From: Glaciecola sp. KUL10
Lineage (GTDB): Bacteria > Pseudomonadota > Gammaproteobacteria > Enterobacterales > Alteromonadaceae
Assembly (NCBI RefSeq): GCF_003203515.1
Contig: NZ_BGNG01000014.1
Coordinates: forward strand, 1 to 64,000
Reading direction: 5' to 3'
Length of the DNA: 64,000 nt
A program made the position numbers and the translations under genes. The notes beneath the pieces are model-generated. The model did not search any database, was not told the DNA's origin, and worked only from the letters and a program-made list of their open reading frames with translations. This document shows positions 1-7,878 of this stretch, one piece after another. The number at the start of each line of letters is the position of its first letter. Position 1 is the stretch's first letter.

Positions 1-128
1 AATGAGCCTCAATAAAAATACCAAGTAATCTTAAATTGAGTAGCTAACATTTAATGACAAAAGGATTATCCGATTAATAGTCAAAAGAACATTAGTAAAC
101 AACCAGGTAGCAGCGAGAGATATGCCTA

Positions 129-2429
129 TCACTTGACTGTATCTTTGGATAAAAAAGAAACATTGCACATATAATAAAGTCGGATAAAAGTTAAGCCTAG
201 ATAGTCTATTTTACCGTCTAACTCATCAAACGTAGGTTTCAATCGCTCTGTTCCATTGACTTTAAAACTTCTCACAACTGTATCAAGTAGACTTTTAGAA
301 ATATTAAGTGTGCTCAAAAACCGTTCAGGGTTTTCGATTTGATTGTTTGCTTTGATAAACTTTTCTAAATGGGTAAGGATGGTTTGAGGTTTGACCTTAT
401 TGCTGTTTGCCAATTGCTTAATCGATTCCCCTTGATTAAACCTTTTCACAATATCTTTAGTTTTACTGCTTAACGCTGAACTATTTGTAGATGGCTTTTT
501 GGCGACGCTAACAACAGCCTCATTTTGTACTTCGCTAAGGTTGTGCTCATGACAATGCACTTGAATGACATCTAAAAAAGCGTCAGCATATTTCTCTAGC
601 TTGGCTTGACCCACGCCATGAATTTGCAAGAAGCTGGCTTGTGAATGGGGTAAGAAGTGCGCCATTTCGATTAAGGAGCGATCGGAGAACACTGCATATG
701 GCGGCAAGTTAGCCTCGTCAGACAAGGTTTTTCTCAGTGTTTTTAGGGCTTTGAGCAATTGCTCATCTGGCTCAAGATTAAGCCCAGCATTACTGCCACC
801 TTTTGACGATTTCTGATTAGATACTGAAGCGGTACTATTGTCGGCTTGTATTGTGCCCCAAAATTCAACTTTGCCTTTTAACAGATCAACACCCAACTGA
901 GTGAGTTTTAACCCTCCAAATTGCTCTTCTTGACGCAAATACCCTTTTTGTAAAAGCCTGCGTGACAACGATGCCCATTGCTTTTTGGTGAATTCCCCGC
1001 CGATATTATAAGTACTAAGTAAGTTATGCTGATTTTGCAGAATTTTTTCAGCATTTGAACCGCGCAATACATCAATCACGTGATTTGCACCAAAGCGCTG
1101 GCCTGTGCGCAAAACGCATGATAAAAACTTTTGCGACACAACCGTTAGATCGTCTTTTTGTTTATCTGGGTTTAAGCAATTATCACATTGCTCGCATTGC
1201 CCCGTTTCAGTTTGTTCGCCGAAATAATTGAGCAATGGCACACGCCGACAATCTTCGGCCTCTGCAAAGGCAAGCATTTGATTTAAATGTAAATTAGCAA
1301 GGCGCTTTTCATCTTCGTTGATCATTTGATCAATAAAATAACGCACTTTACTGGTATCACCGTAACCAAACAAAAGCGTACAGTGCGCGTCCAAACCATC
1401 TCGGCCTGCGCGGCCTATTTGTTGATAATAACTTTCGATATTTTTAGGTAAATCGTAGTGAATAACATAGCGAACATCGGGTTTGTTAATGCCCATACCA
1501 AATGCAATGGTCGCCACAATGATTTGAACATCGTCTTTTATAAACTTATCTTGATTAGCGCTGCGCTTTTGACTCGTGAGCCCCGCATGATATGGCAAGG
1601 CGTTAATACCCTCATCTTGCAGCCGCTGAGCCACTTCATTAACGGTCTTCTTTGCTTGACAGTAAATGATGCCGGCTTGGCCGCTATGCTGTTCTATGAT
1701 TTGTTTGCACTGGGCGTAAGGTGTCGACTTTTCCACTACGTTTAAAAACAAGTTAGGGCGGTCAAAACTCGACAAAAACTCATGCTCATCACTGATGCCT
1801 AATTGACGTTTAATGTCCTGTCTCACCCGCGGTGTTGCGGTGGCCGTCAGTGCCACCAAAGCAACTGAGTCTTTGCTTTCGGCAGATTGAATTTGAGTAT
1901 TGAGCACATCAATCAATTGACCCAACTGTCGGTATTCGGGCCTAAATTCATGTCCCCATTCAGAAATACAATGTGCTTCGTCTATCGCTAGGCAAGCTAC
2001 TTTAGTGCGCGACAACAAGTCCAAACTACCACTTTGCAAAGCTGTTTCAGGTGCTAAAAATAGTAACTTAGTCGTTTGGTTTTCGATGTTTCTACAGGTT
2101 TCAGCATATTCACTTGAAGATAAAGTACTGTTTAGCAAAGCCGCTTCGATATCTAGCGCTCGTAGTTGCCTGACTTGATCTTCCATAAGTGAAATCAGTG
2201 GTGAAATAACCACTGTCAGCCCATCAAATAACAAGGCAGGGATCTGATAACATAAAGACTTACCCGCACCTGTAGGCATAATGGCGAGTGTATTTTGTTT
2301 ATCCAATACACTTTGGATAATGAGTGCTTGCTGAGATCTAAACGAAGGATAACCAAATACTTGTTGAAGTGTTTGGGTAGCTTGTTGCATTGAAGCTGGA
2401 GTATGCTGGATAACGTTTTGCTTACTCAT
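129..2429 (-). CDS. recQ: ATP-dependent DNA helicase RecQ (long form with C-terminal helix-turn-helix)
   Basis: RecQ unwinds DNA 3'-5' in recombination and stalled-fork repair. Counting from the chosen start, a Walker A motif (MPTGAGKS) lies at residues 51-58 and the DEAH box (IDEAHCISEWGHEFRP) near 165. Then come the helicase C half, a Zn-binding cysteine cluster (C-R-R ... CEQCDNC) near 400, an RQC winged helix, and an HRDC domain near 545-620. A further HTH-like segment (about 665-705) and tail make it about 766 residues, longer than the roughly 610 of E. coli RecQ. The frame stays open to 2486, but those extra 19 residues lie inside ccdB and are cysteine-rich and unlike RecQ; the ATG at 2429 begins MSKQN. 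This start is 5 bases after the ccdB stop, with only a weak purine-rich RBS, so co-transcription and possibly translational coupling with ccdAB are likely. Family certain; start fairly sure. Confidence 0.95.
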   Translation of the reverse strand: MSKQNVIQHTPASMQQATQTLQQVFGYPSFRSQQALIIQSVLDKQNTLAIMPTGAGKSLCYQIPALLFDGLTVVISPLISLMEDQVRQLRALDIEAALLNSTLSSSEYAETCRNIENQTTKLLFLAPETALQSGSLDLLSRTKVACLAIDEAHCISEWGHEFRPEYRQLGQLIDVLNTQIQSAESKDSVALVALTATATPRVRQDIKRQLGISDEHEFLSSFDRPNLFLNVVEKSTPYAQCKQIIEQHSGQAGIIYCQAKKTVNEVAQRLQDEGINALPYHAGLTSQKRSANQDKFIKDDVQIIVATIAFGMGINKPDVRYVIHYDLPKNIESYYQQIGRAGRDGLDAHCTLLFGYGDTSKVRYFIDQMINEDEKRLANLHLNQMLAFAEAEDCRRVPLLNYFGEQTETGQCEQCDNCLNPDKQKDDLTVVSQKFLSCVLRTGQRFGANHVIDVLRGSNAEKILQNQHNLLSTYNIGGEFTKKQWASLSRRLLQKGYLRQEEQFGGLKLTQLGVDLLKGKVEFWGTIQADNSTASVSNQKSSKGGSNAGLNLEPDEQLLKALKTLRKTLSDEANLPPYAVFSDRSLIEMAHFLPHSQASFLQIHGVGQAKLEKYADAFLDVIQVHCHEHNLSEVQNEAVVSVAKKPSTNSSALSSKTKDIVKRFNQGESIKQLANSNKVKPQTILTHLEKFIKANNQIENPERFLSTLNISKSLLDTVVRSFKVNGTERLKPTFDELDGKIDYLGLTFIRLYYMCNVSFLSKDTVK

Positions 2430-2434
2430 ATTAA

Positions 2435-2752
2435 CTATACGCCCGTTATTGCAAAATCTATTGCATCCACAAGCCGAGCTCGACAACTAATCAATGAACC
2501 AATTGGCGAGTGTAACGAATCAATCGGAACGGCAGTCAATTGCTGTGTTACAAATAAATATGATTGTTCTCTAAACTCAATGATAGGAGTCAGCTTCCTA
2601 AATAGCATGTTAGGTCTTGCTGTGCTTGAAGTTAAAGGAACAACTAATCGAGTCGCTAAATGTTGAAGCACGTTATTTTGCACGTCAACTATATAGGGAT
2701 ATTTCTCAGAAGTTTTAGTACTTGGATTCTTATAAACATCAAACTGGTGCAT
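2435..2752 (-). CDS. ccdB: CcdB-family toxin (DNA gyrase poison)
   Basis: This 105-residue protein matches the CcdB family over its whole length. It has the opening MHQFDVYKNP, the strand YPYIVDVQNN, the segment RLVVPLT, a central FRKLTPII and the late segment TAVPIDSLHSPIGSL. CcdB binds GyrA and traps the gyrase-DNA cleavage complex unless neutralised by CcdA. In F-plasmid CcdB the last three residues (Trp-Gly-Ile) are important for poisoning; here the protein ends Ile-Thr-Gly-Val, so the Trp is absent. Chromosomal relatives from vibrios, as I recall, share this ITG-type ending, so it need not mean loss of activity. The start codon overlaps the ccdA stop by one base (TAATG), the usual antitoxin-first order. 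Family call strong; activity unknown. Confidence 0.9.
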   Translation of the reverse strand: MHQFDVYKNPSTKTSEKYPYIVDVQNNVLQHLATRLVVPLTSSTARPNMLFRKLTPIIEFREQSYLFVTQQLTAVPIDSLHSPIGSLISCRARLVDAIDFAITGV

Positions 2753-2997
2753 TATTCATCTCGATATTCGTCACCAAAACATCCGTTTTCAGCAACAAAT
2801 TCATTGTATTCCTCAATGGCATTTATGTGTTCGCTTTGCCATTTTTCAGCCTCTAAAGACTTGAGTTTTTCAATCAATGCAGTTTCAAGAGTCGATGATA
2901 AATTCATATTAAGCCTTCTTGCTTTTTTCAATAAATCACTATTGAGGCTCAAATTTGTCGCTTTTTTTGGTGCCATAGTGTCGTATAAATCGTTCAT
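2752..2997 (-). CDS. ccdA: CcdA-family antitoxin
   Basis: This 81-residue protein has a short N-terminal ribbon-helix-helix-like segment (TNLSLNSDLLKKARRLNMNLSS) and an acidic C-terminus (NEFVAENGCFGDEYRDE). That tail closely resembles the CcdA ending (RFIEMNGSFADENRDW), the part that wraps and neutralises CcdB. CcdA also autorepresses its promoter, and a 10-bp dyad is present at 3026-3049. The ATG at 2997 follows a good Shine-Dalgarno (GGGAG) at about 7 bases; an internal ATG at 2976 is an alternative without such a site. It is the first gene of ccdA-ccdB-recQ. Confidence 0.9.
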   Translation of the reverse strand: MNDLYDTMAPKKATNLSLNSDLLKKARRLNMNLSSTLETALIEKLKSLEAEKWQSEHINAIEEYNEFVAENGCFGDEYRDE

Positions 2998-3025
2998 ATA
3001 AAAGCTCCCATTTAACCAGCACCAA

Positions 3026-3049
3026 ATATACGCATAACAATGCGCATAT
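3026..3049 (-). promoter_or_regulatory. Inverted repeat upstream of ccdA, candidate CcdA/CcdB operator
   Basis: The arms ATATACGCAT and ATGCGCATAT (9 of 10 positions pair) are separated by AACA. The dyad lies about 30-50 bases upstream of the ccdA start, where its promoter should be. Type II toxin-antitoxin operons are normally autoregulated through such palindromes. Its position and symmetry are seen directly; its role is inferred. Confidence 0.5.
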
Positions 3050-3213
3050 AAAAGTGATTATTTTAGCTTTTTAATTTGAACGTTTATTGATGATGACAAT
3101 AGAGTATTTACAAATAAACATCGACGGTATTAAAGTTTAGTTTTTAAGAAGTCAGCAATTCGCGTTTCAACCAAATCAGATAAAATGTGTTGTTAGACCA
3201 CTAAGTATCTTTC

Positions 3214-3247
3214 GCATAAAAAAGGCTGATGCATTGCATCAGCCTTT
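3214..3247 (-). terminator. Rho-independent terminator of mdh
   Basis: A perfect 12-bp stem (AAAGGCTGATGC with GCATCAGCCTTT at 3221-3232 and 3236-3247) has a 3-base loop. On the minus strand it is followed by a run of seven T. It lies 50 bases beyond the mdh stop codon. Confidence 0.9.
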
Positions 3248-3296
3248 CATACATACTTTAGCAAACCAAAGGCATGCCATTGCTTATCGCAATCAA

Positions 3297-4235
3297 TTAA
3301 CCTTTAACGAAATCAACACCCAACTGGATGTCGCCGCGCAGGCCTTCTAACATATCTTCTTTTGCTTTTTTCTCAAACGCACTTAACTCGCCGTAAGGTA
3401 GAATTTCTTCTACACCGTTTTTACCCAAGCGAACAGGGTGAGCAAAGAATGCAGCATCTTCAGAACCGTCTACTTGCACATAAGTATATTCAACAACGTC
3501 TTTTCCTTGCATCGCATCTACTAGAGATAAGCAGAAACGCGCAGCCGCTTGCCCCATAGAAAGTGTTGCTGATCCGCCACCTGCTTTTGCTTCAACAACT
3601 TCAGTACCTGCATTTTGGATACGTGGAGTAAGTGCAGCTACTTCTTCATCTGTAAAGCTTACGCCTTCAACTTGTGAAAGAAGTGGAAGAATCGTGGTGC
3701 CAGAGTGACCGCCTATAACTGGAACGTGAATTTCAGAGGTTGATTTACCTTTAAGCTCAGCGATAAACGTTTCAGAACGGATAACGTCAAGTGTGGTCAC
3801 ACCAAACAATTTGTTTTTGTCATAAACGCCTTTTGCTTTTAGCGTTTCTGCAGCGATAGCAACGGTCGTATTAACTGGGTTAGTAATAATACCAATACAC
3901 GCCGTTGGGCAGTTGTCTGCACACGCTTCGATAAGATTCTTTACGATCCCAGCGTTTATGTTGAAAAGGTCAGAACGGTCCATGCCCGGCTTTCTTGGAA
4001 CGCCAGCAGGGATTAACACAATATCAGCACCAGTCAGTGCTTCCGCTAAGTTATCTGCACCGAAACCCGCTACAGTAACATCGGTAGGAATGTGGCTTAA
4101 GTCAACAGCAACGCCCGGTACAACTGGCGCAACATCATAAAGTGCAAGGTCAGAACCCGCAGGTAACTGAGTTTTAAGTAGTAAGGATAATGCTTGGCCA
4201 ATTCCGCCAGCGGCGCCTAGTACAGCAACTTTCAT
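3297..4235 (-). CDS. mdh: Malate dehydrogenase (NAD-dependent)
   Basis: Mdh oxidises malate to oxaloacetate in the TCA cycle. The protein of about 312 residues starts with the nucleotide-binding motif [16 protein letters not shown], nearly identical to E. coli Mdh. It has the substrate-binding loop with Arg residues ([14 protein letters not shown]), NPVNTTVAI, and the catalytic His in [12 protein letters not shown]. An ATG two codons upstream (4241) sits directly on the Shine-Dalgarno AGGAG; the ATG at 4235 is 6 bases from it and aligns with known Mdh starts, so it is preferred. Divergent from argR, as in enterobacteria. Confidence 0.97.
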   Translation of the reverse strand: MKVAVLGAAGGIGQALSLLLKTQLPAGSDLALYDVAPVVPGVAVDLSHIPTDVTVAGFGADNLAEALTGADIVLIPAGVPRKPGMDRSDLFNINAGIVKNLIEACADNCPTACIGIITNPVNTTVAIAAETLKAKGVYDKNKLFGVTTLDVIRSETFIAELKGKSTSEIHVPVIGGHSGTTILPLLSQVEGVSFTDEEVAALTPRIQNAGTEVVEAKAGGGSATLSMGQAAARFCLSLVDAMQGKDVVEYTYVQVDGSEDAAFFAHPVRLGKNGVEEILPYGELSAFEKKAKEDMLEGLRGDIQLGVDFVKG

Positions 4236-4454
4236 ATTCATCTCCTGTTAATTAAGCTTTTTATTCGCGCGGTACAATAATCGAAGTGACGACAAATCTC
4301 AATCAATCAATGGTCTTAAAGCCAAGATTTTACATTGGCTATGGCAAATAATCGTTGTTTGTTCTAATGCTAATGTTCAATTGCTAAAAGCGCCGGTATC
4401 AGTCATACTTTTATGCATAAGGTTCACATAAAAATAAGAAAATTAAGAATAATT

Positions 4455-4919
4455 ATGAGTTCTGCTAAACAAGACGCACTGATAAAGGCGTTTAAAGAGA
4501 TACTAAAAACAGAAAGCTTTGGCTCACAAGGCGAAATTGTCAATGCACTTAAAGACCAAGGCTTTGACAATATCAGTCAATCTAAAGTCTCTAGAATGCT
4601 CAGCAAGTTTGGTGCAGTCAGAACGCGCAACGCACGTGGAGACATGGTTTATTGCTTGCCACCTGAGTTAGGCATGCCTACCGCCAAAAGCCCACTTAAG
4701 CAACTTGTGCTAGATATTGTCCACAACAATGTAATGGTGATTATTCGCACCAGCCCCGGCGCGGCCCAACTGATTGCTCGACTATTAGATTCACTGAGTC
4801 AAGCAGATGGTGTACTCGGCACAATTGCAGGTGACGATACGATATTTATTGCACCTGCTGATATTACCGAGATTGAAGACTTACGACAGCGTGTTGAAGA
4901 CTTGTTTGAGAGTGTTTAA
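4455..4919 (+). CDS. argR: Arginine repressor ArgR
   Basis: ArgR is the hexameric arginine-sensing repressor of arginine biosynthesis and a cofactor in Xer recombination at cer sites. The 154-residue protein has the N-terminal winged helix ([26 protein letters not shown]) and C-terminal arginine-binding/oligomerisation domain ([16 protein letters not shown], then [10 protein letters not shown]). The frame is open from 4413, but the 14 extra residues are lysine/isoleucine-rich and not part of the family; the start at 4455 gives [13 protein letters not shown], which aligns with E. coli ArgR. Upstream spacing leaves a 219-base region shared with mdh. Confidence 0.96.
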   Translation: MSSAKQDALIKAFKEILKTESFGSQGEIVNALKDQGFDNISQSKVSRMLSKFGAVRTRNARGDMVYCLPPELGMPTAKSPLKQLVLDIVHNNVMVIIRTSPGAAQLIARLLDSLSQADGVLGTIAGDDTIFIAPADITEIEDLRQRVEDLFESV

Positions 4920-4996
4920 TCGTCATTTAACTCCTTAAAACATCTCAAAACTCCCTAGCTTTTTTCCCCAATGTCGAAGAGACGGTTGACTTTCAA

Positions 4997-5044
4997 TTTT
5001 ACATATGCGAAATTTCACATATGTATTTTTACACATATATACTT
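4997..5044 (+). promoter_or_regulatory. Ars operon promoter/operator with three 16-bp repeats
   Basis: Heptamers ACATATG, ACATATG and ACATATA begin at 5001, 5017 and 5033, exactly 16 bases apart, within three T-rich 16-base units. The first two copies also form a dyad (TACATATG ... CATATGTA). A possible -35 (TTTACA, 4998-5003) and -10 (TATGTA, 5020-5025), or a later TATATA at 5036-5041, fall inside the array. Its position fits an ArsR-controlled promoter. Which boxes are used is uncertain. Confidence 0.55.
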
Positions 5045-5045
5045 T

Positions 5046-5381
5046 ATGGATCCTTGTCATTTCTTTAAATGCTTAGCCGACGATACTCGCCTTAAGTCAT
5101 TACTATTAATCGCAAAAACTGGCGAAGCTTGTGTCTGTGACTTGATGGTAGCGCTGCAACTTGATCAACCAAAGATATCTCGTCATTTAGCGCAGTTAAG
5201 AAAATGCGGCATTCTGTTAGATGAAAGAAGGGGGAAATGGGTCTTCTATAAATTGCATCCCTCTCTACCAGCATGGGCCAATGAAGTCATCAATAATACT
5301 AAAACACATAACTTAACTTACTTTGATGAAGCACTTTCACGACTTGTTTCATCCAAAGCCACTTCTCTCAACTGTTGTTAA
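5046..5381 (+). CDS. arsR: ArsR-family arsenite-responsive transcriptional repressor
   Basis: A winged-helix repressor that leaves DNA when arsenite or antimonite binds. The 111-residue product has the metal-binding CVCDL motif in GEACVCDLM, the recognition helix (LDQPKISRHLAQLRKCGIL) and the wing (ERRGKWVFYKLH). Further cysteines near the end (LNCC) may also bind metal. The frame is open from 4971, but those extra 25 residues are translated operator repeats; the ATG at 5046 gives the typical start MDPCHFFKCLADDTRL. There is no Shine-Dalgarno before it, because the last operator repeat ends one base upstream, so the mRNA may be leaderless or nearly so. First gene of the ars operon. Confidence 0.92.
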   Translation: MDPCHFFKCLADDTRLKSLLLIAKTGEACVCDLMVALQLDQPKISRHLAQLRKCGILLDERRGKWVFYKLHPSLPAWANEVINNTKTHNLTYFDEALSRLVSSKATSLNCC

Positions 5382-5396
5382 TTTTGGTCAATTTTC

Positions 5397-5867
5397 ATGA
5401 AAATCTTATATATTTGTACACATAACCGATGTCGAAGTATCTTATCCGAAGCCATCACTAACAAAGTAGCAGGCGATGTGATTGAGGCTAAAAGCGCAGG
5501 TAGCCAACCTGCAGGTGCGGTTCACCCTTTATCGCTCAAATACCTTGCTCAATCAGGGTATCCTGTTGACAATTTACAAAGCCAATCATGGGATGACTTT
5601 GAACACTTTAGCCCTGATATAGTGGTCACCGTTTGTGACTCTGCAGCAGGCGAAATCTGTCCTATCTATTTTGGCAATAGCTTAAAAGTCCATTGGGGTT
5701 TGCATGACCCATCTAAAATTGAAGGCGATAGCGCTCAAATAGAACAAGCATTTTTATCGTGTATCGATGAGATCACTCAAAGAGTTCAACACCTAAAATC
5801 AATCGCTAGTCAAAACTTAAACCAAGATGCTCTTAAATCAGCTTTAGCTGAGCTTGGCGCCAAGTAA
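5397..5867 (+). CDS. arsC: Arsenate reductase of the low-molecular-weight phosphatase type
   Basis: This 156-residue protein has the LMW protein-tyrosine-phosphatase fold signature at its N-terminus: the CX5R loop CTHNRCRS starting at residue 7, then KSAGSQPAGAVHP. A late cysteine segment (VVTVCDSAAGEICPIYFG) gives the additional Cys pair expected for arsenate reductases that relay a disulfide. The acid Asp is in HDPSKIEG. It reduces As(V) to As(III) for export by the next gene. It starts 15 bases after arsR and ends 25 bases before acr3. A plain tyrosine phosphatase is much less likely given this operon. Confidence 0.9.
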   Translation: MKILYICTHNRCRSILSEAITNKVAGDVIEAKSAGSQPAGAVHPLSLKYLAQSGYPVDNLQSQSWDDFEHFSPDIVVTVCDSAAGEICPIYFGNSLKVHWGLHDPSKIEGDSAQIEQAFLSCIDEITQRVQHLKSIASQNLNQDALKSALAELGAK

Positions 5868-5892
5868 TAGACCTTCAAAATAAGGAATTGTT

Positions 5893-6912
5893 ATGGGGTT
5901 ATTCGAACGTTACCTGTCAATTTGGGTGGCACTTGCAATCGCCGCAGGCGTGATAGCTGGCACATTGTTCCCAGCTGTATTTAGTACCATTGCACAATTT
6001 GAATATGCGCATGTAAATTTAGTGATCGCAGTACTCATTTGGTTAATGATTTATCCAATGATGGTTCAAATTGATTTCTCCTCACTTAAAGATGTTGGAA
6101 ACAAACCAAAAGGTTTGGCCTTAACGCTTGTGATAAATTGGCTGGTAAAGCCATTCACAATGGCCTTTTTGGGCTGGCTCTTTTTCAAAATTCTGTTTGT
6201 CGAATGGGTGGATCCACAAACTGCAAATGAGTATATCGCGGGTATGATTTTGTTGGGTGTTGCGCCGTGCACGGCAATGGTGTTTGTATGGAGTCAAATG
6301 ACTAAAGGGGATGCAAACTACACTTTAGTTCAAGTATCGATCAATGACATCATTATGATTTTTGCTTTTGCACCGATTGCTGCATTGCTGCTTGGGGTCA
6401 CTGATATCACGGTGCCATGGGACACTTTATTGCTATCAGTCTTACTATATGTTCTGGTGCCACTAATAGCTGGCGCACTTACCCGAAAAGCACTCGACAG
6501 GGACTCTGATCACGCTAAACTCAATACCTTTCTCGCCAAAATGAAACCGTGGTCAATTGTAGGTTTGATTTCGACAGTCTTGTTACTGTTTGGCTTTCAG
6601 GCTGACACTATTTTATCAAAACCTGAAGCCATCATCTTAATCGCTATTCCTTTGCTTATTCAAACCTATGGTATTTTTGCGATTGCCTACTATGCTGCAA
6701 AGCAGATGAAACTGCCTCACAACGTAGCCGCACCAGCTTGCATGATTGGCACTTCTAATTTCTTTGAGTTGGCAGTAGCGGTTGCGATATCGCTGTTTGG
6801 ACTTCATTCGGGGGCTGCGCTGGCAACAGTAGTTGGTGTTTTAGTAGAGGTTCCTGTCATGCTCTCGTTGGTGTGGTTTGCCAATCGCACCAGACATTGG
6901 TTTAGAAAGTAA
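5893..6912 (+). CDS. acr3: ACR3-family arsenite efflux permease
   Basis: A 339-residue membrane protein with about ten hydrophobic helices. It carries ACR3 hallmarks: the TM4 segment [19 protein letters not shown] with its essential cysteine, the TM5 segment [18 protein letters not shown], and a later [15 protein letters not shown]. It expels arsenite using the proton motive force. A clear Shine-Dalgarno (AAGGAA) precedes the ATG. Last gene of arsR-arsC-acr3; it converges with rsmI with 5 bases between stops and no obvious terminator. Confidence 0.95.
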   Translation: MGLFERYLSIWVALAIAAGVIAGTLFPAVFSTIAQFEYAHVNLVIAVLIWLMIYPMMVQIDFSSLKDVGNKPKGLALTLVINWLVKPFTMAFLGWLFFKILFVEWVDPQTANEYIAGMILLGVAPCTAMVFVWSQMTKGDANYTLVQVSINDIIMIFAFAPIAALLLGVTDITVPWDTLLLSVLLYVLVPLIAGALTRKALDRDSDHAKLNTFLAKMKPWSIVGLISTVLLLFGFQADTILSKPEAIILIAIPLLIQTYGIFAIAYYAAKQMKLPHNVAAPACMIGTSNFFELAVAVAISLFGLHSGAALATVVGVLVEVPVMLSLVWFANRTRHWFRK

Positions 6913-6917
6913 ACAAG

Positions 6918-7760
6918 CTAATCGAAATGCGCTAACCCGTACTTATACAAAGCGTTTTTCTTGACACTGTAGTGCTGCGCCACAATCGCAGCCGCTTTTT
7001 TCAAAGGTAGCTCAGATTTTAAATTAGCCAGTAAACTAATGACTTCTTCGCTGAAAGCCTCTTCACTGTTGGCCGGAAGCGCGTAAATCATGAGTACAAA
7101 CTCACCTTTTTCATGTACGCTATCTGCTTCGAGCCAATCGAGGACGTCCTGAGCCGTTCCGCTTACATAGGTTTCAAATGTTTTTGATAGTTCTTTCGCT
7201 AACACGACTTCATGTTCAAAATCAAAACATGACACACATACACTCAAGGTATCTTTGATACGTCTGGGTGCTTCGTAAAATACACTGGTGTGCCCCTTTC
7301 GAACCGAGCGTTGAAGCATTTCAGCTTTCGCTTGTTGTTTAACGGGCAAGAAGCCGAAAAAGCTAAAACTATCGGTGGGCAATCCACTAGCGCTCAAGGC
7401 AGTCGTCAACGCACAAGGTCCTGGTAGTGCAATCACGTTGATACCGGCTTGTCGACATGTTTTCACTAGTACATAACCCGGATCACTGATCAATGGCGTA
7501 CCCGCATCTGAAACCAGTGCAATAGACTGGCCTTGACTTAATTTTTCAAGTAACCACTGTGTACGCTGAGTTTCATTGTGATCGTGCAAGGATGTTGTTT
7601 TAGCGTTGATGTCGTAATGATTAAGTAAACGCGCAGTGTGACGAGTATCCTCGCAGGCAATAAGGTCAGCGTTTTGAAGGGTGTCTAAAGCGCGCTGACT
7701 AATATCAGATAGGTTACCGATAGGCGTAGGAACGATATATAAGGTGTTAGGTTCGAGCAT
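6918..7760 (-). CDS. rsmI: 16S rRNA (cytidine1402-2'-O)-methyltransferase RsmI
   Basis: RsmI methylates the ribose of C1402 in 16S rRNA. The SAM-dependent tetrapyrrole-methylase fold is shown by LYIVPTPIGNLSDISQRAL at the start, ACEDTRHTARLL, VSDAGTPLISDPG and ALPGPCALTTALSASGLPTD. The frame is open to 7802, adding 14 residues (MPMGIKSLQRKWLL) not typical of the family; ATG 7760 gives MLEPNTLYIV and has an AAGGAAA about 11 bases upstream, so it is preferred, but 7802 cannot be excluded. Divergent from lpoA, the conserved gammaproteobacterial arrangement. Confidence 0.94.
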   Translation of the reverse strand: MLEPNTLYIVPTPIGNLSDISQRALDTLQNADLIACEDTRHTARLLNHYDINAKTTSLHDHNETQRTQWLLEKLSQGQSIALVSDAGTPLISDPGYVLVKTCRQAGINVIALPGPCALTTALSASGLPTDSFSFFGFLPVKQQAKAEMLQRSVRKGHTSVFYEAPRRIKDTLSVCVSCFDFEHEVVLAKELSKTFETYVSGTAQDVLDWLEADSVHEKGEFVLMIYALPANSEEAFSEEVISLLANLKSELPLKKAAAIVAQHYSVKKNALYKYGLAHFD

Positions 7761-7878
7761 TAAAAGCCATTTCCTTTGCAGTGACTTGATGCCCATTGGC
7801 ATAGTTTATGTCAGAGTATTATGACATTTTAACCGCTATCCATTAAACTAGTCGAGAATAATAAAAAGGACATCTATC

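Noticed and set aside
2403-2666. 87-codon open frame on the plus strand opposite ccdB.
   Set aside because: Antisense to ccdB, which has clear family similarity.
4400-4470. Possible ARG boxes upstream of argR (TGCATAAGGTTCA and AGAATAATTATGA).
   Set aside because: Both depart from the 18-base ARG box in spacing or in the second half; autoregulation is likely on general grounds, but I cannot mark a site.
7761-7878. RNase P RNA or another structured RNA in the rsmI-lpoA gap.
   Set aside because: The gap is only about 120 bases and shows no such structure.
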